Assembly: GCF_025399195.1 (NCBI RefSeq)
Contig: NW_026252092.1
Location: 124,001 to 188,000, forward strand
Source: Umbelopsis ramanniana AG
Lineage: Eukaryota; Mucoromycota; Umbelopsidomycetes; Umbelopsidales; Umbelopsidaceae
Direction of reading: 5' to 3'
Length of the DNA stretch: 64,000 bases
The notes under the pieces were generated by a model. That model saw only the letters and a list, made by a program, of their open reading frames with translations, had not been told where the DNA came from and did not search any database. Within the stretch, counting starts at the first letter, position 1. Every line of letters begins with the position of its first letter. Shown in pieces: positions 10,949 through 22,804 of this stretch. The position numbers were made by a program, and so were the translations under genes.

Positions 10949-13490
10949 ATGCCAAAGGCACACTCACAGCCAGTCATTGTTGCTCCTGCGGGAGAGTCAT
11001 TGATTCGACGATCTACTCTCGCCACGGACAAGGTCATTGACAAGCCCGCAGATCATGTAAATACCCTCTACGACGTACTGCAAAACAGTGCAAAGAAATT
11101 TGGAGACAAAGAAGCCATCGGATTCAGATACGTTGAAGATACCATTGAAGAAGAGAAGGAGGTGGTTAAAATCATCAATGGAGAGGAGCATAAGGAAATG
11201 AAGAAGTGGAAGTACTTTCAAATGTCTCCTTTCCAATATGTGGGCTACAGAAAGATGTCTGAAATTGCCCACGATATTGGTGCAGGTCTTGTACAGCTTG
11301 GCCTAAAGCAAGGTTCCAAATTGGAAATCTTTGCGGCTACAAGGTGAGAAAACTATGCAGTGTGAAGGTTTAGTGCCTGTCATGCCTCTTGTTGTACACT
11401 ACTTCTTTTTTTTCCAGTGCCACATTAGCTAAACTCGAATGTTCCTTATATAGTGCCGACTGGCTCTTTGTCGCCCACAGTGCCTTTACACAGAGCATAG
11501 CTATTGTGACGGCCTATGATACCCTAGGAGAGAGTGGTCTCCTGCACTCTATGAATGAAACAGAAGTTGAAGCCATCTTCACGAATGCAGACTTGCTTAC
11601 CACTCTACTTAAAGTTCTGCCAGAATGCCCAAGTCTCAAGCATGTGATATATTGCGGGGAAGCTAAGCCGGAAATTGTGGAAAAGGTAAAAGCCCAGGTT
11701 GGCTCGATCATAAGTTTAAAGGAACTCAAGGCCCTCGGTAGACAATATCCCCGCCCTCCTGTCAAGCCCAAGGCAGAGGACATTTGTTGCATCATGTATA
11801 CCTCTGGAAGTACCGGTAATCCCAAAGGTGTTATTCTAAAGCACGCCAATTTGGTCGCTGCAAGTAAGTTTTCTGAACTTGTGTACTTGACACCGGGGAA
11901 TGAATGGTGGTGATGACGGTTATTCTTTCTTCCTCAAGTTGGTGGTGTGGACAAGTTGCTTGGAAAATGGATTAATGAGCATGACAGTATTATGGCTTAT
12001 CTCCCACTTGCCCACGTACTGGAATTCTTGGTTGAAAATTTGTGTCTCTACTGGGGTGTCACACTTGGATATGGTACAGTTCGCACTTTGACCGACGCGT
12101 CCGTCCGAAACTGCAAAGGTGATATCAAGGAATTCAGGCCCACTATTCTCACGGGAGTGCCAACTGTATGGGAATCCATTCGCAAAGGCATTCTAAACAC
12201 TATCAATAGCGGTTCCCCTGCCGTGCGAAAGGTGTTCGAACGTGCATTCACTACAAAGGCTTGGCTGATGGAGCGTGGACTACCTTCGCCAATTCTAGAC
12301 AAACTCATCTTCAGTAAGATCAAGGAACAAGTTGGCGGCCGTCTACGATTTGGACTTTCTGGTGGTGCTCCCATTTCCTTGGAGACGCAAAAGTTCCTCA
12401 GTGTATGCCTCGCTCCCATCTTGGGAGGTTACGGTATGACGGAGTCAGTAGGGTGAGTAATGGGCATAGACGCTTGCAAAAATTGCTGTCAAGAAAATTC
12501 TAGTTTATACTAACCGCACTTATCATTAGAATGTGCTGCATCATGACGCCAGAAAACTTTCACTATGGTCGAGTGGGCGCTCCAGTTCCATGCTGTGAGA
12601 TCAAGCTTGTTGACGTTCCCGATACTGATTACAAAAGCACAAACAAACCCAAGCCTCAAGGTGAAGTGTGGGTACGCGGACCTTCCATCACATCAGGATA
12701 TTGGAAGCGTGACGATGTTACGGCAGAGACTATTATGAAGGATGGTTGGTTGAGGACCGGCGATGTTGGTGAACTGAACAAGGATGGAACACTTACCATC
12801 ATTGACCGCGCAAAGAACCTTGTGAAATTGTCAAATGGCGAATACAGTAAGTAGAATAATGAAAAAGGGGTCAAGGGAGGGCATCCAGGTCAGGTGTGCG
12901 CATACTGATCATGTTGGATGTTACACCATATTTTTTTTCAGTTGCATTGGAGAAATTGGAAAGTATTTACAAGTCTTGTTTGGTGGTGAACAACCTCTGC
13001 GTGTACGGAGATTCTCTCAGACCCAAGCCAGTTGCTATCATTGTCCCTGTTGAACCACGGATCAAGGAACTGGCGGAACAATTTGAAATTGAAGGCGATT
13101 TGGAGCAGCTGTGTAAATCAGATATCATTCGAAAGGAGGTTCTGCGATTGTTGTTAGAGCAAGCCAAAGTGGGTGGCCTCAAAGGCTCGGAGCTGTTGCA
13201 TGACATTCACGTAAGTCACCACAACCCCGTTATCCCTTTGTGCGCTGCCCTTTTTTAATCACATGTGTGTTATTTTTTAGTTGAGCCATGAGGAATGGAC
13301 GCCAGAAAACGGATTTTTGACCGCCGCCCAAAAGCTCAAGCGTAACGATATCAACAAGTATTATAAGATGCAACTGGACGCAATGTAAGTATCAAGTTAT
13401 GCTAGCAACTGATAACGCTGTCATACATCATGGCTGACCGTATGCATCTTCCCACCTCTCTGTAAAAGGAATGCGTCTCAAAAGCTGTAA
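10949..13490 (+). CDS. Long-chain fatty acid--CoA ligase (FAA-type)
   Basis: An acyl-CoA synthetase of the ANL superfamily that activates long-chain fatty acids with ATP and CoA. Exons: 10949-11343, 11454-11863, 11939-12452, 12530-12846, 12942-13210, 13281-13384 and probably 13469-13490 (676 residues; about 700 in yeast Faa1). Motifs: the AMP-binding P-loop Y-T-S-G-S-T-G-N-P-K-G, G-Y-G-M-T-E-S, G-W-L-R-T-G-D, I-I-D-R-A-K-N-L-V-K and L-S-N-G-E-Y. Two acceptors for intron 1 are in the same phase (exon from 11418 or 11454); the second restores the family sequence S-A-D-W-L-F-V-A-H. If the last intron is retained, translation stops at 13386-13388 (670 residues). If spliced, the protein ends N-A-S-Q-K-L. 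Confidence 0.93.
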
Positions 13491-14231
13491 TGGTTGTTAA
13501 ACCAACATTCTTATCAGCCCATATTTCTTATAATCAAAACCAAAACTGCATCAGATTATTATTGCTAGAAAGGAAGGTGTATTTTTACTAATGTTTCTCA
13601 ACCTGTTTTTTTCCTTCTTATTTTGCTTCCGTTAATGTTTTTCTTTTTACTTTTCATATGCCATTCATCTTTCGAGGTTATTAAAATACTAAAGAGAGAG
13701 AAAAACAGTCCCCTTTGCGCGTAAACTACGTCCCTTGTTTTTTGTGTACCCGTCCATTTGTAGGCTATTGAAGCAATGACTGGGCTCTATCTTTTGACAG
13801 CTTAGTTAAATACGGTTGGTTATTTTTAATGTTTTCCGCGATTGAACTGGATAAGAAAATACAGATATTGACCTTCCACAGCAGTTCTAACCGGCGGATA
13901 ATGCTGGTATACAATGAAGTTGGATGCATGGCACTGTTCAAAACAACGGTGGTGGTGTGAAAACTCAGTCATTGAAAGCAGCAGCGTCTTTGTTATTGTT
14001 GATTTATGGAATCTCAAATCTGCTGGTTTTTCTTTCTCTTCCTTTCTTCTTTTTCACACCTGGTTCACAACACCTTTTATTTCTCTTCCCTTTGGTTTTT
14101 CTACTTCTTTTCCACCTTTCACATAGGTTTATACCGTACGATCGTGGTCACATCGTATTGACCCCTTTCCACATAATACCCCTTTTTCCCTATTTAATCA
14201 TTCTCTTTCCCGCCCTGTCTTGAATGTTATA
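13491..14231. other. Intergenic, T-rich
   Basis: Terminator region of the acyl-CoA synthetase and promoter of the next gene. It contains long pyrimidine-rich tracts (about 14030-14120 and 14160-14220) but no motif-bearing frame. Confidence 0.5.
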
Positions 14232-15346
14232 ATGGCACATCCATATCCGTTCTCGTCAAACCGGAAACCTCTTACTTATCTCACCGATACCTGGCGTAAT
14301 TTTGACTCTGGCTTATCTTCGCCGCCTTCGTCACCCGTGGCTACATGGTCAAGCAACCCAGATTCTTATTTGCATCTATTACAGCGAGCATATATCTCAC
14401 TTAACCATCATTCCAAGGGTAAGAGCGAAGATTGTGAAGCAGACGGTTTGAGGATGAAAAAAAAAAAAAAAAGATCAATAGGATTAAGTTTGGTATCACA
14501 GATGCAGGTTTACTTCATGACATACAACAATACCTAAGGGATCACAGGGAGATATCAGAAGACCGCACAGGCGAAGATGATTTTTTCGATAATGTATCAT
14601 CGCTGGCTAGAAACCAAGAGTCAAAGATAGATCACCATGAACAACCATCGCTGCATCTCAAAAGTCAACCAGCGACACCAGTGTCCAGCCGCAGGGCGTC
14701 ATCAACTTCTTACGCCAATTTCTGCACTCAGGTGTATGACCAGTGGTCGGAAACAGCATCCAACGAGGGAACCGAATGCAGTGCAGACAACCTCTGGAAC
14801 CAGTTCAAACAGCAAATAAAAGATCTGCAGACTGAGAACAACAATATTCTGTCACTTGTAGTTGACTCTGAACTCAAGTTGAAAAATGCTGCCGCCGATA
14901 TTAATTATTTGCAAGAAGAAGAAAAACCTGCATCTACTATCGTCCATGATGAAGAGTTTTTTGAGGACGAAGTAGATGAGCGAGTGGCCATAAAATCAAG
15001 GTACAGTCGGCAAGATACTCGTTTATCATACTATGACGAAATGTTGCCTCCATCCCCTACAGAGGTAGCGTTACGATCACTGTTGAAAAACTGCAAGGAA
15101 CAAGAAGGCAAGCGTAATGTACTCGATGAAACGCTTAGTTTACTTAATAGGGGATACGATGATAAAACATTTCGGCGAGATATTCGGAGGATCCTTGGAA
15201 CAAGCTCGGCTGGTACCAATCCTATGGATGATTCAGAAAGCATAATTGACATTATGATTCAATGGCTTCGATTTCTCATTATTTTATTCCTCAGTGTTAT
15301 TATCTGTATTTTGAACGGTCCAAGTAGTCTAGGTGATCAGAGGTAA
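14232..15346 (+). CDS. Tail-anchored coiled-coil protein, unknown function
   Basis: Two exons (14232-14418, 14502-15346) give 343 residues; the intron contains a long A run. I do not recognise the family. The N-terminus is Ser/Pro-rich. The middle (about residues 160-215) has helical, coiled-coil-like character with Gln/Glu/Asn and includes L-W-N-Q-F-K-Q-Q-I-K-D-L. An acidic patch E-E-F-F-E-D-E-V-D-E follows. A single hydrophobic segment close to the C-terminus (W-L-R-F-L-I-I-L-F-L-S-V-I-I-C-I-L) is followed by about a dozen residues, the layout of a tail-anchored membrane protein facing the cytosol. There is no signal peptide. The gene stands alone, convergent with the kinase downstream. Confidence 0.75.
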
Positions 15347-15866
15347 TCCTATGTTCCATTGTATTCAACCAACTAAAGCATAATCCATCCATATGTAAAA
15401 GAAAAAGAAAGCAACAATAAAACGTTAACATTCCCCCACCAACCAAATGTTTACCACCCTTAAAGCTTTCACATGGTCGGCTAGACCCGGTAAACTGGGA
15501 AGTACACAAGGGATATGATCATTATAACCACGACCGACAAGTAAGGTCTTTTTTTTTTGGCATTAGTTGATTATAAAGCAATCAGTGATGGATGAGTCAA
15601 AATGAAGAAAGAACTAAAGACGAAGATGACAAGGAGAAAACGGATAAGTGACAGATGGAGGGTTTTAGCGATGGTATATGATTTTGACCACAACGGAAGA
15701 AGAGAGGGGAGGCATGTCAAGAAGGTGGGATGAATAATTGTACAAATTATTACAGAAGCAATGGAAACAGGGGGTGGGTGGAACTTTTTTTGAGTGTGTG
15801 ATGGAATTGAGGATTACGGTCTTTTTTGCATTTTTGGTTTCCTCTCTTCAAAGCGTAAATGGAACA
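15347..15866. other. Convergent 3' flanks
   Basis: About 0.5 kb between two convergent stop codons. It is purine-rich on the plus strand and has no supportable gene. Confidence 0.5.
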
Positions 15867-18343
15867 TCATCCTTTGACGGATGCAATATCCGGCATTTGT
15901 TGACGTTGTTTTCTCTTCTCTAACAAGGTAGCGTTTCCCATCTTGAGTTCAAACGGAGCCGCTTTCTTCTTGCTCGGGGATTTGGTCGACGCACGATCTA
16001 TTACAGGTTTGGGTGAAGCCGACCCTTTGAGATTAGCAGCCACTCTCTCGCGCTGAGACTGCTGTAGCCGTTGTGTTGGTGGATTTTTCAGCCTCAAATT
16101 GTCCATTTGCAGCTTTACATTGTTTGTCATCTCCACACGAGCAGGTTGCGCTATAGGAGGTTGATCCGATTCCTCGCCTGAATCAGCGCTCTGAGATGAA
16201 TCAGAGTTGTCTGTAGTGAGGCCATAAGTATCATCGTCGTCATCTTCATCAATGTTGTTCATGGCATGGATAGCCGATAAGGCTGCTGGTTGACCATTTG
16301 GATGGGCGGCTGCCAGAGCTTTTCGTCGAGCAGTTTCTTCAGCCATACGATGCACAGCATATGAGACATCAAATACTTCCTTCATGGAAGTAATGGTGGG
16401 AGAGGCCACAAGGGGACGGACATCAGTGTCAGCTGGCTGGTCTACTATATTTGTCGAACTGTTAGCCACCGCTTGGCTGGGCCGTGGCGAAGCACGACCG
16501 CTTTCTGTTAACTTTTCAGGAGAAAGTGGCGTCATCTTTAAGGTTCCAAGACTCGTAGTTGAGGTATTCGTTTCGGCCATGGGTTCAACCATTGTAGGAA
16601 CCTGTATTTCGCTCACCACCTTGCCAGCGTCTTTAGCGCGGGAAATCTTAACGGGCTCCTAAAGCGGGTAAGTGTGTGCTACAAAAATCATCAAGTGATA
16701 CAACACGCTGTTTTCAGACACTACGCTCACCTCGTTCTTTATCCAGGGATGATCTAGAAATTGGACAATTGTATAACGTTCTTCCGGATCCACTGTGAGT
16801 AGATGGGAAATCAAGTCTTTGGCATCAGATGATATGTCGTCCCACCAGGGGCTGAGAAATTCAAATTCGCCTCTAGCGACTTTTTGAGTCAAAACTTGAA
16901 TACTTTCATCATAGAAAGGAGGGAATCCGCAGAGTAGGGTATATAGAACACATCCGAGGGCCCACATATCGACTGATTTGGAATAGCGTTCATCACGAAC
17001 AATTTCTGGAGCTGTATAACCAACTGTGCCGCATGGCGTGGCTGTCTGCTTGTCCCAGATCACCTTGGAGAGTCCAAAATCGGCGATTTTGACTTTACCA
17101 ATGCCACCGCCTCCCACTCCTTCGATGAATTCACCTTCGTCTTCTTTATCTTCGTCGTCGGGATGTGGCGGTGGCAATGGAACGGTGCGATCTCTAAACG
17201 AGATTTTATCGAACAATAGATTTTCAGGCTTGATATCACGATGAACAATCCCTTTTTCTTCATGCAGGTAATGGATTCCTTTGGCCACTTGAACAATGCA
17301 GTGGCGAGAAAGTTCTTCACTAAAATATGTCAGATGAACCACTCGGTGAAATAATTCACCGCCTTCACACAGTTCAAGAATTAAGAAGTAATGCTAATGA
17401 GAAATGACATAATTAGTCTCATGCTGTCATATCATTAAGGTCTTGTAGAACAGAAAGGAAAGTGGAGAAAGAAAAAAAAATGGGAAACAACCCGTGACAT
17501 TGAAAATATAGCTTTTGTGCTCGGAGAACACCCGCTTTATGCAACAAGTTGTGTAAAGGGGATGAATCCGGTCACGCAGCCAGCGCATGCGTAGTCTCCA
17601 AAAAAATACCACTAAAAGTGAGTTTCTAAAAGCAATAGTACGAACCTCTTTTGTATCAATAAATCCAAGTAACTGAACGATCGAGGTGTGCTTGAGATTT
17701 CTCATTATTTGGACTTCCTTGACAATGCTCGCTCTCTGTGGAATAGCCGAAAATTTGGGGGAGAGGGGGGGAGGGCAAAATAAAATATAAATATAAATGT
17801 AAGGTTGTCAGTCAGCTGTTGAAAATGATCATTACCCCCCATCGATTCGAAAAGAAATGTGTTGAACTGAGACAGAAGGCGAATAAGCCCCACCACCCCA
17901 AGCCAAGGATTTAAAACAAGTACTTTACCTGAACAGGGCTGAGTTCATATTTGCGCACGACCTTTACAGCTACTTTTTGTAGAGTATTAACATCGACGGC
18001 CTTGTATACATCTGAGAACGCTCCACTAATAAGCAAACAATAAAACATATTTAGTACATTTACCAACCACATCTTAAATGTGTTTTGACACATACTCTCC
18101 CATTTTACTAAGTAGCTTGTAGCGTTCTAAACCAGCGTAGGTAGGAATGCGTTTCTTGGCCTCACGCTCTTCTTCTACCATTCGAGCCGCAGCTTCAACT
18201 CTGGAAGCTTGCTTTTGTGTTGGGTTGCTTCCAACGAGCGAGCGTGTGGCGTTTGAAAAATCCGAGCTAGATTCACTACTGGGAGTAGAAACCGCACTTT
18301 TACCCTGTCTTATCAGGTTTTTTAAGTGGTTAAATACCGACAT
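15867..18343 (-). CDS. SRK1/RCK2-like MAPKAP-type Ser/Thr kinase
   Basis: Five exons (18343-18096, 18025-17929, 17735-17646, 17393-16731, 16658-15867) give 629 residues. The kinase domain spans about residues 75-363: a Gly-loop ending G-A-F-S-D-V-Y-K, V-A-V-K-V-V-R-K, H-R-D-I-K-P-E-N, D-F-G-L-S-K and Y-T-A-P-E-I-V. A 30-residue acidic insert lies between the catalytic loop and DFG, as in fungal Rck2/Srk1. W-A-L-G-C-V-L-Y-T-L-L-C-G-F-P-P-F-Y and L-S-P-W-W-D-D-I-S are also typical of that subgroup. In yeasts these kinases act below stress MAPKs (Hog1/Sty1) and slow translation or the cell cycle; the same role here is inference. The 265-residue tail is Ser/Thr/Pro-rich with an acidic run. Intron 3 is unusually long (252 bp). 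Confidence 0.9.
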
Positions 18344-18748
18344 TCGACGTAAGACTGGACGTTAACAACAGTCGCTGTTATAAAGGGTATTTCACGGGAG
18401 ACGTTGTGTACAAGCTATGATAGGAATATACACGACAGAAGTCAGTCAGTATAGTGGAGAGACTTTTTTTTGGGGGAAGGGTTTAGGCCAGTGTTTTTCG
18501 GTTTGACCCCAAGGCATATTTTAGAAGAGATCTAAAGGAATATAGGGTATACCTACGTTTTGTATTTTATAAAAGATATGAGTGCGAGATCGAGCACGAT
18601 GGTATCTGGGGCGATGTTAAAAGGAAGCGATAAAGAGGAAAGAAAGAAGCTTGTAAAGAATACCTAAAGAGTTTTTTAAAAAAGGAAAGGATAAGTTGGG
18701 CCCAATTTTATTATTGAATCTCCGGCCGAGCTTTAAGTTGGGAAAAGT
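18344..18748. other. Kinase 5' flank
   Basis: About 0.4 kb holding the promoter of the SRK1-like kinase and the 3' end of the HIT gene. Nothing else is recognised. Confidence 0.5.
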
Positions 18749-19312
18749 TTACGCTCCCAGATGCGTCATCACGTCATTGACTGGTGCAAACCATGGCATA
18801 CTCGGTTGGTATTTAAGTTTGCGCCAGAGATTCTTGAAAGGCAGACTGAGCACATGCAAATGAAGATGATTGACCGAATTGAAAGGTGGAACATGAAACC
18901 CCATCCGCACCTGATTATGTTCCATTGACAGGTGTTTTCCAACTTCAGCCATCTTAGACACTACCAAAACGCCAGTGTCAACACCCAGGAAAAAAAGCTT
19001 AAATTTTTTTTTTAATGTCCAATAGAAAAATGAATGAAAACTCACGTAATGGTCGATGTTCAGGTTTCAGATCCTTAACTGTTCCAACATGCTGCCTTGG
19101 TATTATGAGTAGATGAAGTTTGGAGGCTGGAGAACGGTCATGGAATGCTATCACCTCATTGTCCTATGAAAGGGTTAGTGCTATTCTATAGTCACCTAAA
19201 AAAAAATTCCTTTATCCTGATCCCTTACCTCATAAACAATGTTAAATCCGTTATTACGGGTCACGTCGCAAAAGACACAGTCTTTCGTGCCGAGGTCACA
19301 GCAGCCCACCAT
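18749..19312 (-). CDS. HIT-family protein, HINT3-like
   Basis: Three exons (19312-19229, 19163-19046, 18960-18749) give 137 residues. It carries the histidine-triad signature N-H-L-H-L-H-V-L-S (H99, H101, H103; the middle His is the expected nucleophile), plus C-V-F-C-D near the N-terminus and D-N-E-V-I-A-F-H-D-R-S-P. The pattern and size fit HINT3/aprataxin-like nucleotide hydrolases that act on adenylate conjugates; the exact substrate cannot be read from sequence. The start is the first in-frame ATG (M-V-G-C-C). The third exon uses an acceptor after TTGGTAG; an earlier AG would bring a stop into frame. It lies divergent from HEI10. Confidence 0.88.
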
Positions 19313-19984
19313 ACAAAACAAAGCAGCTCTCAACCAAGTAAAGACAAGGGAAAGCCAGTGGAGTCTTAAAATTGGGAAAATTTTCACCTATTGGATTCAC
19401 CAGCAATAGTCAGTGTGTTGCGGTGATACTATGCACGTGCAACTTCTGGTGAGCAAATTCGTGAAGTGTCAGAGCTCTTTCTTTTTTCCTCACGGTGGCA
19501 GGTGGCTAAAATGGCATCGAACTTTGATGGTAGAAAATGCCAGCATTAACAGAAAATTTGAATACCTTGCGGACGGCTTAGTTGCGAGCAGTTTCTGCTG
19601 GACCTCAAGTAGGCATACTCCGCTCATTTATCCAATATAGAGCGTTATCGGACTCTGGCTATTACTGACACCTCCCCGCTTTTTAGCTCATTTGGTGGTC
19701 AGGGAGCTCGTCTCTCCGCTGAGTCTTACCTCAATGATGTAGTAAATATATTCCAACAATTTATCGCTACTAAAGCTACTATTGAAAACACCCGATGAAA
19801 GCATGTTTACAACCATGGCTCATTGTTGCATAAAAGAAATAGTCTTCAATTCAGTTTTACAATATGGCGGGACTTCAGTGAAATTAAGGCGCTACCGTAC
19901 CTGACGCATTTCTTCCCTTACCCCGCTGACAATACTTTTTCCGTAAATCACTATACGCTTGGCCTTAGCTTTGTTTATGAACCC
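19313..19984. promoter_or_regulatory. Divergent HINT3-like / HEI10 promoter region
   Basis: About 0.67 kb between divergent starts. A CACGTG (19434-19439) lies about 120 bp upstream of the HIT gene. A single site of this kind is expected by chance at this spacing, so no regulator is assigned. No gene is seen in the interval. Confidence 0.35.
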
Positions 19985-21294
19985 ATGTCAGTTTACGAAC
20001 TTCACTGTAACGTCGTACAGTGTCGCCAGCCATTAACCCATGACATGAAGGTATTTTCCAGCCCCATTAGAACACTAACAGATGATCCTAAATTTTCTTA
20101 ACGAATGTGTTACTGTCCACAAGGCATGTGTTACATCCTGCGCACGTATGAATGCAGTTTTCTTACCCAAAGATTACCAAATAATGGGTTGAAAGCATGG
20201 AAAATAACAACAACAAATTAGATATCTTTTGCATGCCTTGTGCCGAGACGGCATTCAATCAGGTCATGATATGTCCGATATGTGAGTCGCCACTACTAGA
20301 CAGGTAATTCATCATGTGGGCATACATCCACTTTTTTTTATTTTCCAAACAGTAACACTACATCTATTAAGCAAGTCATGACATCTTTGTAACCGATCTT
20401 AACCCTAGCGAAGAATACAAAACCGTTTGTAGCCATTTACTTTTTTTTCCGAGCTATGTGATTTGGGGGACAGTAAACGGAATTTCGCTTATTTTGTGGT
20501 CATGCTGTATTGTTTCACCTAGGCTGTCTTGGCTGGCATGTCTCCTGATCTGATCATGGATATTTGCAGCCGAGGTTTGTTGTTCTACGTCCATCAATTA
20601 TCACAAGATGTATCCGTTAGCTCTGTCATGATAAAGAGCGCAAATGATCGTTGTAAAGAAGCTGAACGTCGTACCGGGGTGTTGGAACAAGAAGTATCTG
20701 CGAACTTTGCTGGTAAAATGTCATGCTGAAGTGCTTAGTTGGAAAACGAATTTGTCTCATAGACTATTTGTTTAGGGTTACAGGATAAGAATCGTGGTAT
20801 GGTTGAACCAATTAAAGATGTTGTTGTGTTGTTGTTATTGGTAAAATCACAACCTATGAAGCTGATGTTGGCCGGCTTGAACTATATCTAGCGTTACAAC
20901 AAGAACAGAACATGGCTAGAACGAAGGTCCACGAGCTCTCTCGTTTGTTGCAAGAAAAAAACCGCCAATTTCAAAAACTTCAGGTATGAGACTGGTTTTA
21001 ATTGTATTCAAGTGATACCACCATGTTCTGATAGATTGTTTACAGTCAATGTACGAGATGCAAAAACGCAAAAATCTCGATTCTATTGTGCAAAAGAATT
21101 ACCTGATAGGCGCATCTAAACCACAATCAGCATCATCAGTGGCTGCAATATGTCATCCGACATTTGCAGAGTTCGGTTCCATTCCTTTCGCCACATTTCA
21201 TAGTGAGCGCATACCTCAGCAGTTTCCAAACTTGCCATATCCAGCTCCCGTAGGTTTTGCAGCCGGTCCTCAATTTGGACATTCCGTACACTAA
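19985..21294 (+). CDS. HEI10: HEI10 / CCNB1IP1-like meiotic RING E3 ligase
   Basis: Eight small exons (19985-20050, 20124-20145, 20222-20303, 20376-20424, 20523-20712, 20776-20796, 20862-20983, 21046-21294) join to 266 residues (human protein 277). The N-terminus is a complete C3HC4 RING: C8, C13, C28, H30, C33, C36, C47, C50. Then come the family blocks L-N-P-S-E-E-Y-K-T, V-L-A-G-M-S-P-D-L-I-M-D-I-C-S-R and, after a coiled coil, L-Q-E-K-N-R-Q-F-Q-K-L-Q-S-M-Y. A Pro/Phe-rich tail follows. HEI10 is a SUMO/ubiquitin ligase of the ZMM group that marks and coarsens at meiotic crossover sites. Exon 6 is only 21 nt. Phases close throughout, so the gene looks functional. The second donor of the RING region (GTATGA) and the exon-4 donor (GTTTGT) are weak. 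Confidence 0.9.
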
Positions 21295-21704
21295 CTAGCA
21301 AACACGATCGCGTGTCATACCTAGGTGGCTGTCAATACTCATACTCGTCATGACACTCGACCCATTGACCAATTCAATTCCATAGGTGCAACGGAAATGC
21401 AGCAGAACCGAGTATTTGTTCCACACACAGGCCGACCAGCCGACATTTTCCGTCATGCTAAACATGCCAATCGAGAGTGGGGCTGAAGTTCAAGCTGCAA
21501 TTCCGTTGGTCTACTGCCATATCGTATGTACTGTGATGACATATGGATAGATCATACAAGATGAGATTCGCTGCTTTCACATGGTACTTGCGTTAAAGAT
21601 GCTTTCAATGTACATCAAGCCCGTCATATGCAATACAGGGATTTACCGCCGTTAAAGCGTTTAGATAAATAACAAATGCTTTCTTTATTGGAATGAGACT
21701 CTCT
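21295..21704. other. Convergent 3' flanks of HEI10 and the ZNF706-like gene
   Basis: About 0.4 kb between convergent stop codons. There is no motif-bearing frame. Confidence 0.5.
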
Positions 21705-22139
21705 TTAAGCAAAGTCTTCTTCAGGTGGAATGGTCTCTTTGGGATGCTTAGCCTGAAAATGAGGGATATGTAGATTAATGCCTTGAGCTAGGTTGGGAAG
21801 CTCAGTGAATATTAAAGGTAGGAATATAGTTAGCGTACCTCCATATGCTGTTGAATTAGTTTATAGTTTGCCACTGGAGTAAGGCACTTGGGGCACTTCA
21901 TCTAAGTCGTATGGTCAGTGTTTGCACATAAAAGACAAGTATTAAATCAATCCTAAGCCTTACCTGGTTACCTGCGGCACGAGCGGATAATTGACTCTTT
22001 CCACCCTTATGTTTGTCAGCCTCTTTAGCGGCTCTAGCTCTAATGTATAGGAGGTGAGTTATCAGACTATTCCATCGGGGCCATGGCCATTATGATTATT
22101 TCATTACCTAGCTGCTTCCTTTTGATGTCCTCTAGTCAT
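21705..22139 (-). CDS. ZNF706-like small zinc-binding protein
   Basis: Four very short exons (22139-22108, 22039-21964, 21901-21839, 21752-21705) encode only 72 residues. The N-terminus is basic (M-T-R-G-H-Q-K-E-A-A-R-A-R-A-A) like the 4F5/SERF-type segment of this family. A single C2H2-like finger follows, M-K-C-P-K-C-L-T-P with Q-Q-H-M-E-A-K-H-P-K, and it ends I-P-P-E-E-D-F-A. The layout matches human ZNF706 and plant At2g23090-like proteins; ZNF706 has been linked to translation control and stem-cell state, but the fungal role is unknown. Every phase closes across three introns, which supports the model strongly despite its small size. Confidence 0.88.
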
Positions 22140-22393
22140 ACTTTACTCTTGTAAATGACAATAGTCAAGCCCGATAGCACAAGGTGCAAGTGTGGTTATT
22201 GGATAATTAGGAGGGGTGGGGGGGGAGAAGAAATGGAGGAATGAAGATGGACAATGCACTTGGAAAAAAAAAATATGACCTGACTGCAGCCACCGCACAC
22301 ACTGGCCCACTCGAGGTCAGTCACAGAGGCAGAAGGAGAAAAAAAACTCGAGTTCGTCTGTCTCTTCCAACCAACTGCATTCAGCTTACGAGA

Positions 22394-22804
22394 ATGTCCT
22401 TCGGCCACTCTCTGTATGTACATTTCCTACGCCGGCCAAGTATAGCAACCACATCCCCATAACTGATCTTTTTGCTCACGCGCATCCTAGACATTTGGAA
22501 ATTCCATTTCCTACCCCGCGGTTAGCAAGCATTGCTCAGAAAACTTTGTCCGTCGACAAAGAACTAAAGGTAGATCAAGTCAAACGCATCTTGACGGCGA
22601 ACGGTGATAAGCTCATAGTGTAAGTTTACTTGCCGATGTTTATTATTTGAGGGGAAAGTGCCGGAACGTTGTATATCTCATGCCAATATCACTAGGGACT
22701 TTGAATGTACATCTGTAAAAATGCTTCGCGTCTCTGCAACCTCCTTCTTCGAAATGCTAACGATGGTCACTAGCACCATGGAGCAATTTGATGTAGATGA
22801 ATAA
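22394..22804 (+). CDS. PCC1: KEOPS/EKC complex subunit PCC1
   Basis: Three exons (22394-22413, 22491-22619, 22696-22804) give 85 residues (yeast Pcc1 has 88). PCC1 is the dimerising small subunit of KEOPS, which makes the t6A37 modification of ANN-decoding tRNAs and also affects telomeres and transcription. Signature residues: L-E-I-P-F-P-T-P-R-L-A, then A-x-K-T-L-S-V-D-K-E-L, and L-R-V-S-A-T-S-F-F-E-M-L with T-M-E-Q-F near the end. The gene is divergent from the ZNF706-like gene with 254 bp between starts. Confidence 0.9.

Noticed and set aside
17427-17645. Coding-looking frame inside the SRK1-like kinase
   Set aside because: It reads into a 252-bp GT-AG intron; the kinase domain is continuous only when this part is removed.
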